DNA of 64,000 nt from Labrys monachus (lineage in GTDB: Bacteria > Pseudomonadota > Alphaproteobacteria > Rhizobiales > Labraceae), in NCBI RefSeq assembly GCF_030814655.1, contig NZ_JAUSVK010000001.1, positions 3,851,001 through 3,915,000 on the forward strand, in the 5' to 3' direction. The notes under the pieces were generated by a model. The model did not search any database. It saw only the letters and a list, made by a program, of their open reading frames with translations, and was not told the origin of the DNA. A program made the translations under genes and the position numbers. Every line of letters starts with the position of its first letter. The first letter of the stretch is position 1. Below are positions 32,352 to 42,082 of the stretch, piece after piece.

Positions 32352-33487
32352 TGGCGGAAAGTGGAGCGACGCGCAAGAATCGCGCCGCATGGTTGCCGGG
32401 TAAGTTCCAGCGCCTGAAGGTTTCCCAAGCACCCTACACGCCGCCCAGGGAACATGAGGTCGTAGTCCGCAATCATGCCGTCGCGATCAATCCCGTCGAC
32501 TGGTTTAAGCAGGCCCTTGGCGACTTCATGTTCCAGTGGCTGAAATATCCCTGCGTGCTCGGGTCCGATCTGGCAGGCGTGGTCGTCGAGATCGGCCCCA
32601 AAGTGGAACGCTTTCGCGTGGGGGACCGTGTTCTCGGGCATGCTGTCGGGATGGATCCCCAGCGAAACAGAGCGGCGGAGGGCGCGTTCCAGATCTTCAC
32701 AGTGTTGATGGAGAATTTGGCCACACCGATACCGGACGACATGCCCTATGAGGCAGCTACGGTGCTGCCACTGACTCTTTCGACAGCCGCCTGCGCCTTA
32801 TTTCAAAAGGACTATCTGGGGCTACCGCCGCCGTCAGTCACGACAACACCGCGGAACGAGGCGGTCCTGATTTGGGGCGGTTCTACGAGCGTCGGCGGGA
32901 ATGCGATCCAGTTAGCAGCGGCCGCCGGTTACGAGGTGGTCACCACGGCGTCTCCCCGAAATTTCGACTATGTTCGCGGGTTGGGCGCTGCTCACGTCTT
33001 CGACTATCGCGACCCGTCGGCGCCGCGCGACATCGTCGCTCTGCTGTCAGGAAAGCAGTTCGCCGGCGCCGTTGCGATCGGAGATGGCTCCTTATCGAAG
33101 TGCATCGACATCGCCGGCCGGTGCGTCGGTCGTAAGTTCGTCGCGCAGATCAGTTCGCCTGTGTCGTTTGACAAACTGCAAGAGCGGCCGGGAGCACTTC
33201 ACATGCTCTTGCGCTTTCTTCCTGCCATGCTTTTCGAAAATATCAGATTGGCGTTCAAAAAGCGGCATCGCGGGGTAAAATCCAAGTTTGTCTTTGGCAG
33301 TTCCTTACACGGCAACGAAGTCAGCAAACTGATCTATAAAGATTATCTGCCAATGGCTCTGATGGCGAAGAGACACCTCGTCGCTCCACCTCCCGTGATT
33401 GTCGGGCATGGTTTGGAGGCAATCCAAGATGGATTAGACCTCCTTCGTAGCGGTGTGACGACACAGAAGGTTGTCGTCTCGTTGTGA
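32351..33487 (+). CDS. Zinc-binding-dehydrogenase-like MDR enoyl/quinone reductase
   Basis: A 378-residue MDR enzyme. The GroES-like part has PREHEVVVRNHAVAINPVDW and GSDLAGVVVEIG; the cofactor part is IWGGSTSVGGNAIQLAAAAG. Catalytic zinc ligands are not evident. The Gly-Gly-Ser-Thr-Ser-Val-Gly form and length resemble trans-enoyl reductases of the CipB/LovC-like group better known from fungi (family impression only). Translationally coupled to the preceding gene; last gene of the cargo block before trbB. Confidence 0.85.
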   Translation: MAESGATRKNRAAWLPGKFQRLKVSQAPYTPPREHEVVVRNHAVAINPVDWFKQALGDFMFQWLKYPCVLGSDLAGVVVEIGPKVERFRVGDRVLGHAVGMDPQRNRAAEGAFQIFTVLMENLATPIPDDMPYEAATVLPLTLSTAACALFQKDYLGLPPPSVTTTPRNEAVLIWGGSTSVGGNAIQLAAAAGYEVVTTASPRNFDYVRGLGAAHVFDYRDPSAPRDIVALLSGKQFAGAVAIGDGSLSKCIDIAGRCVGRKFVAQISSPVSFDKLQERPGALHMLLRFLPAMLFENIRLAFKKRHRGVKSKFVFGSSLHGNEVSKLIYKDYLPMALMAKRHLVAPPPVIVGHGLEAIQDGLDLLRSGVTTQKVVVSL

Positions 33488-33757
33488 TCGGCGGTATTGG
33501 CCGGCCGAATAATTGTCGTGGTGAATTGTCGACCTTGAACCGGCGACTCGTGTTGGCGCCCGAATTTCGTGTTCACCGATCCAGATCGGCTCGATATTGG
33601 CGCAAGTAGTCGTCTGACAACTCCGCCGATCTCCTGTCTTTGTACGCTAGAGTACGACGACCACATTTCGGTTGTTGTAATGCCCTGATTTCTGCCTCTT
33701 CTACTCATCCCCGATCCAGGGCCGCACTTCGCGGACCCGCAAGAGAACGGGGACGAC

Positions 33758-34741
33758 GTGGCGGCCACTCACCAGAAATCGGAGGCGATCCTTCGCGGCG
33801 CGCGCATGCTGCGGACGGCCCTCGGGCCGGCGATCGCCCGTTTTCTCGAAGACCCCACGATCGTCGAGGTGATGCTCAACCCCGATGGGCGGCTCTGGGT
33901 CGACCGGCTCTCCGAAGGGCTTTCCGACACAGGTGAGTTGCTGTCGCCTTCGGACGGCGAGCGGATCATCCGTCTGGTCGCCCATCATGTCGGCGCCGAG
34001 GTTCATCCCGGCGCGCCGCGTGTCTCGGCCGAGTTGCCCGAGACGGGGGAGCGGTTCGAGGGGCTGTTGCCTCCCGTGGTGTCCGCGCCTGCCTTCGCGA
34101 TCCGCAAGCCCGCCGTCGCCGTGTTCACGCTCGACGATTACGTCGCCGCCGGGATCATGGCCGCAGCTCAGGCCGAGACCTTGCGCCATGCCGTCGCCGA
34201 CCGGCGCAACATCCTCGTTGCCGGCGGCACTTCGACCGGCAAGACCACGCTCACAAACGCGCTGCTCGCGGAAGTCTCGAAAACCTCGGACCGCGTCGTC
34301 CTCATCGAGGACACGCGCGAGCTGCAATGCGCCGCGCCCAATCTGGTCGCGATGCGGACGAAAGACGGCGTCGCCTCGCTCTCCGATCTAGTCCGTTCCT
34401 CGCTCCGCCTGCGCCCCGACCGCATCCCGATCGGCGAGGTGCGCGGGGCCGAGGCGCTCGATCTGCTGAAGGCCTGGGGCACCGGACACCCCGGCGGCGT
34501 CGGAACGATCCACGCCGGCACCGCCATCGGCGCGCTACGTCGCATGGAGCAACTCATCCAGGAAGCCGTCGTCACCGTTCCGCGCGCGCTGATCGCCGAG
34601 ACGATCGACCTGGTCGCCGTGCTGTCCGGTCGCGGCGCGTCGCGCCGCCTCTCCGAACTCGCCCGCATCGAGGGTCTCGGCCCCGACGGCGACTACCGCG
34701 TCACCCCCGCTAGCCAGCCCCTCACAGGAGACCCGTCATGA
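33758..34741 (+). CDS. trbB: TrbB conjugation ATPase (VirB11 type)
   Basis: A 327-residue secretion ATPase. Walker A is [10 protein letters not shown] (about 157-166), the Asp box [10 protein letters not shown] and the Walker B-like [15 protein letters not shown] plus [11 protein letters not shown] are all present. It powers pilus assembly and transfer as a hexamer on the inner membrane. The start is GTG (33758). First gene of the trb operon; its stop overlaps trbC. The 270 bp upstream should contain the operon promoter; the original upstream neighbour was probably the RHH gene at 18916. Confidence 0.95.
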   Translation: MAATHQKSEAILRGARMLRTALGPAIARFLEDPTIVEVMLNPDGRLWVDRLSEGLSDTGELLSPSDGERIIRLVAHHVGAEVHPGAPRVSAELPETGERFEGLLPPVVSAPAFAIRKPAVAVFTLDDYVAAGIMAAAQAETLRHAVADRRNILVAGGTSTGKTTLTNALLAEVSKTSDRVVLIEDTRELQCAAPNLVAMRTKDGVASLSDLVRSSLRLRPDRIPIGEVRGAEALDLLKAWGTGHPGGVGTIHAGTAIGALRRMEQLIQEAVVTVPRALIAETIDLVAVLSGRGASRRLSELARIEGLGPDGDYRVTPASQPLTGDPS

Positions 34742-35070
34742 TCCAGCATGCTTTGCGCATCCGCCGCCACATCGCCACGGCGGTGTCCGTCAGTTTTCTC
34801 ACGCTGGCGCTCGCGCCGGCCGCCCACGCCTCCGGCTCGTCGATGCCCTGGGAGGCACCGCTGCAATCGATCCTCGAATCGATCGAGGGGCCGGTCGCCA
34901 AGATCATCGCGGTGATGATCATCATCATCACCGGCCTGACGCTCGCCTTCGGCGACACGTCGGGCGGCGCGCGTCGTCTGATCCAGATCGTCTTCGGCCT
35001 GTCGATCGCCTTCGCCGCGTCGAGCTTCTTCCTGTCGTTCTTCTCGTTCGGCGGCGGAGCGCTCGTCTGA
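34738..35070 (+). CDS. trbC: TrbC pilin precursor (VirB2 type)
   Basis: A 110-residue prepilin. A long basic leader with hydrophobic core ends at AAHAS (about residue 31), then a mature part with two membrane helices (KIIAVMIIIITGLTLAFG and LIQIVFGLSIAFAASSFFL). It polymerises into the conjugative pilus after processing, probably by the TraF peptidase at 13215. ATGA-type overlap with trbB, and end-to-start overlap with trbD. Confidence 0.92.
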   Translation: MIQHALRIRRHIATAVSVSFLTLALAPAAHASGSSMPWEAPLQSILESIEGPVAKIIAVMIIIITGLTLAFGDTSGGARRLIQIVFGLSIAFAASSFFLSFFSFGGGALV

Positions 35071-35351
35071 TGGCCGACGGCGCGGACCGTGGCGGCGAGT
35101 TGCCGGGCTTCTCGGTCCCGGTCCATCGGGCGCTGACCGAGCATATCCTGCTCGGCGGCGCTCCGCGCTCGCTCGCCATCCTCAACGGCACGCTGGCGGC
35201 CGCGCTCGGCCTGGGCCTGCGCCTCTGGCTGGTCGGCCTCGGCCTCTGGGCTGTCGGGCATTTCGCGGCCGTCTGGGCTGCCAAGCGCGATCCGCAGTTC
35301 GTCGACGTCGTGCGCAAGCATCTGCGCATCCCCGGCCACCTGTCGGTCTGA
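35070..35351 (+). CDS. trbD: TrbD (VirB3 type)
   Basis: A 93-residue membrane protein. PGFSVPVHRALTEHILLGGAPR is the family signature, followed by one or two membrane helices (LAILNGTLAAALGLGLRLWLVGLGLWAVG). It helps place the TrbE ATPase at the inner membrane. One-base overlap with trbC and 12 bp before trbE. Confidence 0.93.
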   Translation: MADGADRGGELPGFSVPVHRALTEHILLGGAPRSLAILNGTLAAALGLGLRLWLVGLGLWAVGHFAAVWAAKRDPQFVDVVRKHLRIPGHLSV

Positions 35352-35363
35352 GGAGCGACGCCG

Positions 35364-37820
35364 ATGATGAACCTCGCCGAATATCGCAACCGCAATACAC
35401 GGCTCGCCGACTTCCTGCCCTGGGTGGCGCTGGTCGGCGAAGGCATCGTGCTGAACAAGGACGGCAGCCTGCAGCGCACCGCGCGTTTCCGCGGCCCCGA
35501 CCTCGACAGCGCCGTGCCGGCCGAACTGGTCGCCGTCGCCGGCCGGCTCAACAACGCCTTCCGTCGCCTCGGCTCCGGTTGGGCCATCTTCGTCGAAGCG
35601 CAGCGCCATGGCGCCGCGACCTATCCGGCCAGCATGTTCGCCGACAGCGCATCCGGCCTGGTCGACGCGGAACGCAAGGCAGATTTCGAAGAGGCCGGCG
35701 CGCATTTCGAGTCCAGCTACTTCCTGACCTTCCTTTATCTGCCGCCGGCCGAGGACGCCGCACGGGCCGAGACCTGGCTCTACGAGGGCCGCGATCACAC
35801 CGGCGTCGACGCGCACGAGATCCTGCGCGGTTTCGCCGACCGCACCGATCGCATCCTCCAGCTTATCGATGCCTTCATGCCGGAATGCGCCTGGCTCGAT
35901 GACGGCGAGACGCTGACCTATCTGCACTCGACCGTCTCAACGAAGCGGCATCGCGTCCGCGTCCCCGAGACGCCGATGTATCTCGACGCGCTCCTCGCCG
36001 ATCAGCCGCTCACCGGCGGCCTCGAACCCCGGCTCGGCGATGCGCATCTTCGCATCCTCACCATCGTCGGCTTCCCGACCGCGACCACGCCCGGCATCCT
36101 CGACGAACTGAACCGCCTGGCCTTTCCCTATCGCTGGTCGACGCGCGCGGTGCTGCTCGACAAGACTGACGCTACCAAGCTGCTGACCAAGATCCGACGG
36201 CAATGGTTCGCGAAGCGCAAGTCGATCGCCGCCATTCTCAAGGAGGTGATGACTAACGAGGCCTCGGCGCTGGTTGACACCGACGCGGCCAACAAGGCGG
36301 CCGACGCCGACATGGCGCTGCAGGAGCTGGGCGCGGACTACGCCGGCCAGGCCTATGTGACCGCGACGATCACCGTCTGGGACGACGATCCGCGCATTGC
36401 AGCCGAGAAGCTGCGGATGGTCGAGAAGGTCATCCAGGGCCGCGACTTCACCGCCATGCCCGAGACGATCAACGCGGTGGACGCCTGGCTCGGCTCGCTG
36501 CCCGGCCATGTCTACGCCAATGTCCGCCAACCGCCGATCAACACTTTGAATCTCGCCCACATGATCCCGCTGTCGGCGGTGTGGGCGGGTCCGGAACGGG
36601 ACGAGCACTTCGATGCACCCCCACTGCTTTACGGCAGAACCGAAGGCTCGACCCCGTTCCGGCTTTCCATCCATGTCGGCGATGTCGGCCATACGCTGAT
36701 CGTCGGCCCAACCGGCGCCGGCAAGTCAGTGCTGTTAGCGCTGATGGCGCTGCAATTCCGGCGCTATCCGCAATCCCAGGTCTTCGCTTTCGACTTCGGG
36801 GGATCGATGCGAGCAGCCGCGCTCGCCATGCGCGGCGACTGGCACGATCTCGGCGGCGGCCTCACCGAAGGCGCGGATGACAGCGTATCCCTTCAGCCGC
36901 TGGCCCGCATTGACGATGTCGCCGAAAGTGCGTGGGCCGCCGACTGGCTGGTCGCGATCCTGGGCCGCGAAAGCGTAGCGGTTACGCCCGAGGTCAAGGA
37001 GTACCTCTGGTCGGCATTGTCGTCGCTAGCCTCTGCGCCAATCAACGAGCGCACGCTGACGGGCCTGTCCGTCCTGCTCCAGTCCAATGACCTGAAACAG
37101 GCGCTCCGACCCTATTGCGTCGGCGGTCCCTATGGCCGTCTGCTCGACGCCGAGGCCGAGCATCTGGGCGAGGCCAATGTCCAGGTCTTCGAGACCGAGG
37201 GTCTGATCGGCACCGGTGCCGCTGCCGCCGTGCTCGCCTACCTCTTCCATCGCATCGAAGACCGCCTCGACGGGCGGCCGACGCTGCTGATCATCGATGA
37301 AGGTTGGCTCGCGCTCGATGACGAGGGCTTTGCAGGCCAGCTTCGCGAGTGGTTGAAGACGCTCCGCAAGAAGAACGCCAGCGTCATCTTCGCCACGCAG
37401 TCGCTCTCCGATATCGACGGCTCGGCGATCGCGCCCGCCATCATCGAGAGCTGTCAGACCCGCATTCTGCTGCCGAACGAGCGCGCGATCGAGCCGCAGA
37501 TCACGGCCATCTATCGACGCTTCGGGTTGAACGATCGCCAGATCGAGATCCTCGCGCGGGCGATGCCCAAGCGCGATTACTACTGCCAGTCCCGGCGCGG
37601 CAACCGGCTCTTCGAGCTGGGCCTATCGGATGTCGCACTCGCGCTCTGCGCCGCTTCGTCCAAACAGCACCAAGCGCTCATCGCCACGGTTCACGCCCGC
37701 AGCGGCACGGATGGATTCCTTGCCGAGTGGCTCGCCGAGAACCGGCTCGCCTGGGCCGCCGACCTCATCGCCGACCTCACCAACGTCACCCCCCAAGCCG
37801 ATCAGGAGGCACACCCATGA
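35364..37820 (+). CDS. trbE: TrbE conjugation ATPase (VirB4 type)
   Basis: An 818-residue ATPase, full length for the family. The N-terminal half has the VirB4 CagE domain (LAEYRNRNTRLADFLPW at the start); Walker A is GPTGAGKSVLL (about 447-457), Walker B LLIIDEGWLAL, and SVIFATQSLSDI follows. It energises pilus building and substrate transfer. Two adjacent ATGs start the gene. Its stop overlaps the trbJ start. Confidence 0.95.
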   Translation: MMNLAEYRNRNTRLADFLPWVALVGEGIVLNKDGSLQRTARFRGPDLDSAVPAELVAVAGRLNNAFRRLGSGWAIFVEAQRHGAATYPASMFADSASGLVDAERKADFEEAGAHFESSYFLTFLYLPPAEDAARAETWLYEGRDHTGVDAHEILRGFADRTDRILQLIDAFMPECAWLDDGETLTYLHSTVSTKRHRVRVPETPMYLDALLADQPLTGGLEPRLGDAHLRILTIVGFPTATTPGILDELNRLAFPYRWSTRAVLLDKTDATKLLTKIRRQWFAKRKSIAAILKEVMTNEASALVDTDAANKAADADMALQELGADYAGQAYVTATITVWDDDPRIAAEKLRMVEKVIQGRDFTAMPETINAVDAWLGSLPGHVYANVRQPPINTLNLAHMIPLSAVWAGPERDEHFDAPPLLYGRTEGSTPFRLSIHVGDVGHTLIVGPTGAGKSVLLALMALQFRRYPQSQVFAFDFGGSMRAAALAMRGDWHDLGGGLTEGADDSVSLQPLARIDDVAESAWAADWLVAILGRESVAVTPEVKEYLWSALSSLASAPINERTLTGLSVLLQSNDLKQALRPYCVGGPYGRLLDAEAEHLGEANVQVFETEGLIGTGAAAAVLAYLFHRIEDRLDGRPTLLIIDEGWLALDDEGFAGQLREWLKTLRKKNASVIFATQSLSDIDGSAIAPAIIESCQTRILLPNERAIEPQITAIYRRFGLNDRQIEILARAMPKRDYYCQSRRGNRLFELGLSDVALALCAASSKQHQALIATVHARSGTDGFLAEWLAENRLAWAADLIADLTNVTPQADQEAHP

Positions 37821-38593
37821 CCCGTTCCATTCGTTCCCGCTCGCGCGCGCTGCGCATGACCGCCGCCCTCCTGACGGTTTCCGTCGCCGTGATCCCGTTT
37901 ATGGCGGCGCCCGCCCACGCGCAGTTTGGCGGGATCGTATACGACCCCACCAACTACGCGCAGAATCTCCTGACCGCCACGCGAGCGCTTCAGCAGATCA
38001 ACAATCAAATCACGTCGCTTCAGAACGAAGCGACGATGTTGATCAACCAGGCACGCAATCTTACGAGCCTGCCGTTCTCGTCTCTCCAGCAGCTCCAGCA
38101 GTCCGTTCAGCGCACGCAGCAGCTTCTCGGCGAAGCGCAGCGCATCGCATACAACGTGCAGAACATCGACCAGGCCTTCCGCACGACCTACGGCAATGCG
38201 TCGATGTCGGCCTTGGACCAGCAGCTTGTCGCCGAAGCACGCGAGCGCTGGCAGAATACGGTCGGCGGCCTGCAGGACGCCATGCGTGTCCAGGCGGGTG
38301 TTGTCGGCAACATCGACACGAACCGGACCCAGATGTCGGCGCTGGTCGGCCAGAGCCAGGGCGCGACCGGCGCGCTGCAGGCGACACAGGCGGGCAACCA
38401 GCTTCTCGCCCTGCAAGCGCAGCAGCTCGCGGACCTGACGGCTGTCGTCGCCGCCAATGGTCGGGCGCAGAGCCTGTCCGAGGCCGAGCGCGCGGCCGCG
38501 GCTGAGCAAGGTCGCGAGCAGCGCCGTCGATTCCTGACGCCGGGCAGCGGCTACCAGCCGGGCAACGCCCGCATGTTCCCGAACGGCAACTGA
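37817..38593 (+). CDS. trbJ: TrbJ (VirB5-like periplasmic protein)
   Basis: A 258-residue secreted protein. A signal peptide ends at PAHAQF (about residue 35), followed by long glutamine-rich coiled-coil stretches (QQLQQSVQRTQQLLGEAQ). The family is thought to act as a minor pilus-tip or mating-contact protein. Start chosen by the ATGA overlap with trbE and GGAGG upstream. Confidence 0.92.
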   Translation: MTRSIRSRSRALRMTAALLTVSVAVIPFMAAPAHAQFGGIVYDPTNYAQNLLTATRALQQINNQITSLQNEATMLINQARNLTSLPFSSLQQLQQSVQRTQQLLGEAQRIAYNVQNIDQAFRTTYGNASMSALDQQLVAEARERWQNTVGGLQDAMRVQAGVVGNIDTNRTQMSALVGQSQGATGALQATQAGNQLLALQAQQLADLTAVVAANGRAQSLSEAERAAAAEQGREQRRRFLTPGSGYQPGNARMFPNGN

Positions 38594-38603
38594 GGACGCG
38601 GTC

Positions 38604-38993
38604 ATGGACGGCAAGACGCTCGCACGGCTTGGCGCCGTCGTCTTCGTCGCGGTCGCGATCACCGCGACCGCGATCGAGATGAGCCGGAAAGAAGAGGCTC
38701 CAGACGCTTGGCCGTCCGGCCGCGCAACGGCGACCCAGGCCGATCCGCTGCGCGACGAGCTGATCCGCTGTCAGGCGTTGGGCGAAGCAGGGCCTCGCGA
38801 TCCGGCGTGCCTGCGGGCCTGGGCGGAGAACCGCAACCGCTTCCTCGCCCCCGGCGCGCGACCTGCCGAGCGACTGCCGAACTTGCCGCCAGCGCCGCGA
38901 GACAACGCCGCTCCCCAATCGGATCGCACCGATCAGCCGGCCTTGGAACCCGCCGCACCGATCGCGCCGCCTCAGCTCGGCGAGGCGAGGTAA
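38604..38993 (+). CDS. trbK: TrbK-alt-type putative entry exclusion protein
   Basis: A 129-residue protein with an N-terminal membrane helix (LGAVVFVAVAITATAIEM), a central DPLRDELIRCQALGEAGPRDPACLRAWAENRNRFL and a proline-rich tail. The central segment with its paired cysteines marks the TrbK-alt family, found between trbJ and trbL in alphaproteobacteria and proposed to exclude a second copy of the element. Role inferred from family and position. Confidence 0.85.
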   Translation: MDGKTLARLGAVVFVAVAITATAIEMSRKEEAPDAWPSGRATATQADPLRDELIRCQALGEAGPRDPACLRAWAENRNRFLAPGARPAERLPNLPPAPRDNAAPQSDRTDQPALEPAAPIAPPQLGEAR

Positions 38994-38997
38994 CATC

Positions 38998-40353
38998 ATG
39001 GGCGGCACCGGCGTCATTGACCACTTCCTCGAAGTCTTCACCCGCTACATCGACAGCGGATTCGGGTTGCTCAGCGGTGAAGTCGCCTTCATCGCCACCA
39101 CCCTGATCGTCATCGACGTGACGCTGGCAGCACTCTTCTGGAGCTGGGGTGCCGACGACGACATCATGGCCCGCCTGGTGAAGAAGACGCTGTTCGTCGG
39201 CGTCTTCGCCTACATCATCGGCAACTGGAACAATCTCGCCCGGATCATCTTCGAAAGTTTCGCCGGCCTTGGTCTCAAGGCAAGCGGGACGAGCTTTACG
39301 ACTGCCGATCTGTTGCGCCCCGGCAAGGTCGCACAGACAGGTCTCGACGCCGGTCGACCGCTGCTCGACTCGATCTCAAGCCTGATGGGCTACTGGTCGT
39401 TCTTCGAGAACTTCATCCAGATCGCCTGCATGTTCCTGGCCTGGGCGCTGGTGCTGCTCGCCTTCTTCATCCTCGCGATCCAGCTCTTCGTCACGCTCAT
39501 CGAGTTCAAGCTGACGACGCTCGCCGGCTTCGTGCTGATCCCGTTCGGCCTGTTCGGCAAATCGGCCTTCATGGCCGAACGCGTGCTCGGCAACGTCATC
39601 TCCTCCGGCATCAAAGTGTTGGTGCTGGCCGTCATCATCGGCATCGGCTCGACGCTCTTCTCCGAATTCACATCGGGATTTGGCGGCCAGAACCCGACGA
39701 TCGACGAGGCGATGGCGATCGTCCTCGCGGCGCTGTCGTTGCTCGGCCTCGGCATCTTCGGTCCCGGCATCGCCAGTGGCCTCGTCTCCGGCGGTCCCCA
39801 GCTCAGCGCCGGGGCCGCAGTCGGCACCGGCCTCGCCGCGGGTGGCATGGTCGCGCTCGGCGCTGGCGCCGTCGGCGCCGCCGCATCTGGTGGGGCTGCG
39901 CTCGCTGGTGGTGCCGCCGCGGCTGCTCGCGGCGGGGCTGCGATCGCCGGCGGCGCGTCTACCGCCTACAGCCTTGGCGCAGCCGGCCAGTCCGGGGCGG
40001 CCGGGGTCGCTTCCGGGCTTGGCGGAGTCGCCCGTGCCGGTGGCAGCGCCGCCGTCTCGCCCCTGCGCCGCGCCGCTTCGCGTGCCGCCGAAAGCATGCG
40101 CTCCAGCTTCAACGCTGGCGGCAAGGCCGCGTTCGAGGCGACGGGGGGCACTTCTACCATGGGCTCGATTGGCGGTGACTCCGCCGGTGACGGCGCCGCT
40201 TCCACCAACGCTGGTGGTCCGCCGGCCTGGGCGCAGCGGATGCGCCGGTCCCAGCACATGACCCATGCCGTCCAGGCCACGGCCCATGCCGTCCGCTCCG
40301 GCGACGCCCATGGCAGCGGGTCTTCTGTCAATCTTTCTGAAGGCGATCGCTGA
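38998..40353 (+). CDS. trbL: TrbL (VirB6-like inner-membrane channel protein)
   Basis: A 451-residue polytopic protein. Five to six membrane segments lie between about 25 and 265 (for example FFILAIQLFVTLIEF); the C-terminal 170 residues are a Gly/Ala-rich, then serine-rich cytoplasmic or periplasmic tail. It forms part of the inner-membrane path for DNA. Its stop overlaps the trbF start by one base. Confidence 0.93.
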   Translation: MGGTGVIDHFLEVFTRYIDSGFGLLSGEVAFIATTLIVIDVTLAALFWSWGADDDIMARLVKKTLFVGVFAYIIGNWNNLARIIFESFAGLGLKASGTSFTTADLLRPGKVAQTGLDAGRPLLDSISSLMGYWSFFENFIQIACMFLAWALVLLAFFILAIQLFVTLIEFKLTTLAGFVLIPFGLFGKSAFMAERVLGNVISSGIKVLVLAVIIGIGSTLFSEFTSGFGGQNPTIDEAMAIVLAALSLLGLGIFGPGIASGLVSGGPQLSAGAAVGTGLAAGGMVALGAGAVGAAASGGAALAGGAAAAARGGAAIAGGASTAYSLGAAGQSGAAGVASGLGGVARAGGSAAVSPLRRAASRAAESMRSSFNAGGKAAFEATGGTSTMGSIGGDSAGDGAASTNAGGPPAWAQRMRRSQHMTHAVQATAHAVRSGDAHGSGSSVNLSEGDR

Positions 40354-41036
40354 TGTTCAAACGACCCTCCACCCATTACGGCAAGACGCCCGAGCCGGAG
40401 ACACCCTATCAGCGCGCCGCCCAGGTCTGGGATGAGCGCATTGGCGCCTCGCGCGTGCAGGCCAAGAACTGGCGAACGATGGCGTTCGGTTCGCTGATCC
40501 TGTCGGCCGGCTTCGCCACCGCGCTCGTCGTACAGTCGGCGCGGGGGACGATCGTTCCATGGGTGGTGCAGGTCGACCGGCTCGGCCAGGCGCAGGCTGT
40601 AGCGCCGGCCGTCGCCGACTATCGGCCAACCGATCCCCAGATCGCCTTCCACCTGGCGCGCTTCATCGAGCAGGTCCGCTCGATCCCGTCAGACGCGATC
40701 ATCGTGCGCCAGAACTGGCTGCGCGCCTACGACTTCACGACCGATCGCGGCGCCATGGCGCTCAATGACTATGCCCGAGCGAACGACCCGTTCGCCAAGG
40801 TCGGCCGCCAGCAGATCGCCGTCGATGTATCCAGCGTCATCCGAGCTTCGCCCGACAGCTTCCGCGTCGCTTGGGTCGAGCGCCGCTACGAGAATGGCCA
40901 ACTCGCCGAGACGACCCGCTGGACCGCGATCCTGACGATCGTGGTGCAAATCCCGCGCAACGCCGATCGGCTCAGGGCGAACCCTCTCGGCATCTATGTC
41001 AACGCCATCAATTGGTCACGGGAGCTTGGGCAATGA
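40353..41036 (+). CDS. trbF: TrbF (VirB8 type)
   Basis: A 227-residue bitopic protein. Start MFKRPSTHYGKTPEPETPYQ is the typical TrbF opening, then one membrane helix (MAFGSLILSAGFATALVV) and a VirB8-like periplasmic domain ending in LGIYVNAINWSRELG. It is an assembly factor bridging inner membrane and the TrbG/TrbI core. Overlaps trbG by ATGA. Confidence 0.94.
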   Translation: MFKRPSTHYGKTPEPETPYQRAAQVWDERIGASRVQAKNWRTMAFGSLILSAGFATALVVQSARGTIVPWVVQVDRLGQAQAVAPAVADYRPTDPQIAFHLARFIEQVRSIPSDAIIVRQNWLRAYDFTTDRGAMALNDYARANDPFAKVGRQQIAVDVSSVIRASPDSFRVAWVERRYENGQLAETTRWTAILTIVVQIPRNADRLRANPLGIYVNAINWSRELGQ

Positions 41037-42082
41037 AGCCGTATTTCCGTAAAGCCGGAAACCCGGCTTCACACATCATGGTATCTCCGGCTCCGCGCAG
41101 ATGCGTGTTGCCGTTCGTGCTCCTAGCGACGACCGCGCTCGCCGGATGCGCCACCACCAATCCGCCGCCGGAAATCTCATACGATAACGCAGCGCCAGCC
41201 GTGCAGACCGTCGATCCACCAGCGCCCGTCACCGTGGTCGAGCTGCCCCGGCCGCTGCCGCTGCCTGGTCAGTTGCAACGCGTCGAGCCTTCCCGGCGCA
41301 TGCCGGAGCCTGCCGATCCCACGGCCAGGGTGAACCAGGCCAATGCCGCCGCGCGCATCCAGCCGGTGCGCGACGGCTTCATCAACTCGATGCAGGTCTA
41401 TCCGTTCACGCAAGGCGCGCTCTATCAGGTCTATACCGCCGTCGGCCAGATCACCGACATCGCGTTGCAGCCCGGTGAACAGCTCGTCGGCTCCGGTCCG
41501 GTCGCCGCGGGCGACACGGTTCGCTGGATCATCGGCGACACCGAGAGCGGATCGGGCGCGACCCGCCAAATCCATATCCTCGTGAAACCAACGCGCGCCG
41601 AACTGATGACGAACCTCGTCATCAACACCAACCTGCGCACCTATCACATGGAACTGCGCTCGACCGAGCGAACCTATATGGCGTCCGTCTCCTGGCAGTA
41701 CCCGCAGGACCAGCTCATCGCGCTACGCCGGCAGAATGCCGACGCGCAGGCCTCCCAGCCGGTGGCGAGCGGCGTCGATCTCACCAACGTCAACTTCCGC
41801 TACACCATCGACGGTGACCGTGCGCCGTGGCGACCGCTGCGCGGCTTTGACGACGGCCGCCAGGTCTTCATCGAATTCCCGCGCGGCATCGGCCAGGGAG
41901 AGATGCCGCCGCTCTTCGTCGTCGGACCCGAGGGCAAGACCTCAGAGTTGGTCAACTACCGGGTGCGGGGCAACTATATGATCGTCGATCGGCTCTTCGC
42001 TGCGGCCGAACTGCGGTTCGGCTCCGGCGATCGACAAAAACGCGTCCGCATTACCCGCACCGATGGGAGGCCGGCGTCGTGA
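41033..42082 (+). CDS. trbG: TrbG (VirB9 type) core-complex protein
   Basis: A 349-residue exported protein. VLLATTALAGCATT is a lipobox (LAGC), so it is probably a lipoprotein, while VirB9 proteins in general work with a separate lipoprotein. Conserved blocks: VYPFTQGALYQVYTAVGQITDI, ILVKPTRAELMTNLVI and FIEFPRGIGQGEMPPLFV. It forms the outer-membrane pore ring with TrbI. The start is chosen by the overlap with trbF; an internal ATG at 41078 would give a more standard signal peptide. Confidence 0.92.
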   Translation: MKPYFRKAGNPASHIMVSPAPRRCVLPFVLLATTALAGCATTNPPPEISYDNAAPAVQTVDPPAPVTVVELPRPLPLPGQLQRVEPSRRMPEPADPTARVNQANAAARIQPVRDGFINSMQVYPFTQGALYQVYTAVGQITDIALQPGEQLVGSGPVAAGDTVRWIIGDTESGSGATRQIHILVKPTRAELMTNLVINTNLRTYHMELRSTERTYMASVSWQYPQDQLIALRRQNADAQASQPVASGVDLTNVNFRYTIDGDRAPWRPLRGFDDGRQVFIEFPRGIGQGEMPPLFVVGPEGKTSELVNYRVRGNYMIVDRLFAAAELRFGSGDRQKRVRITRTDGRPAS

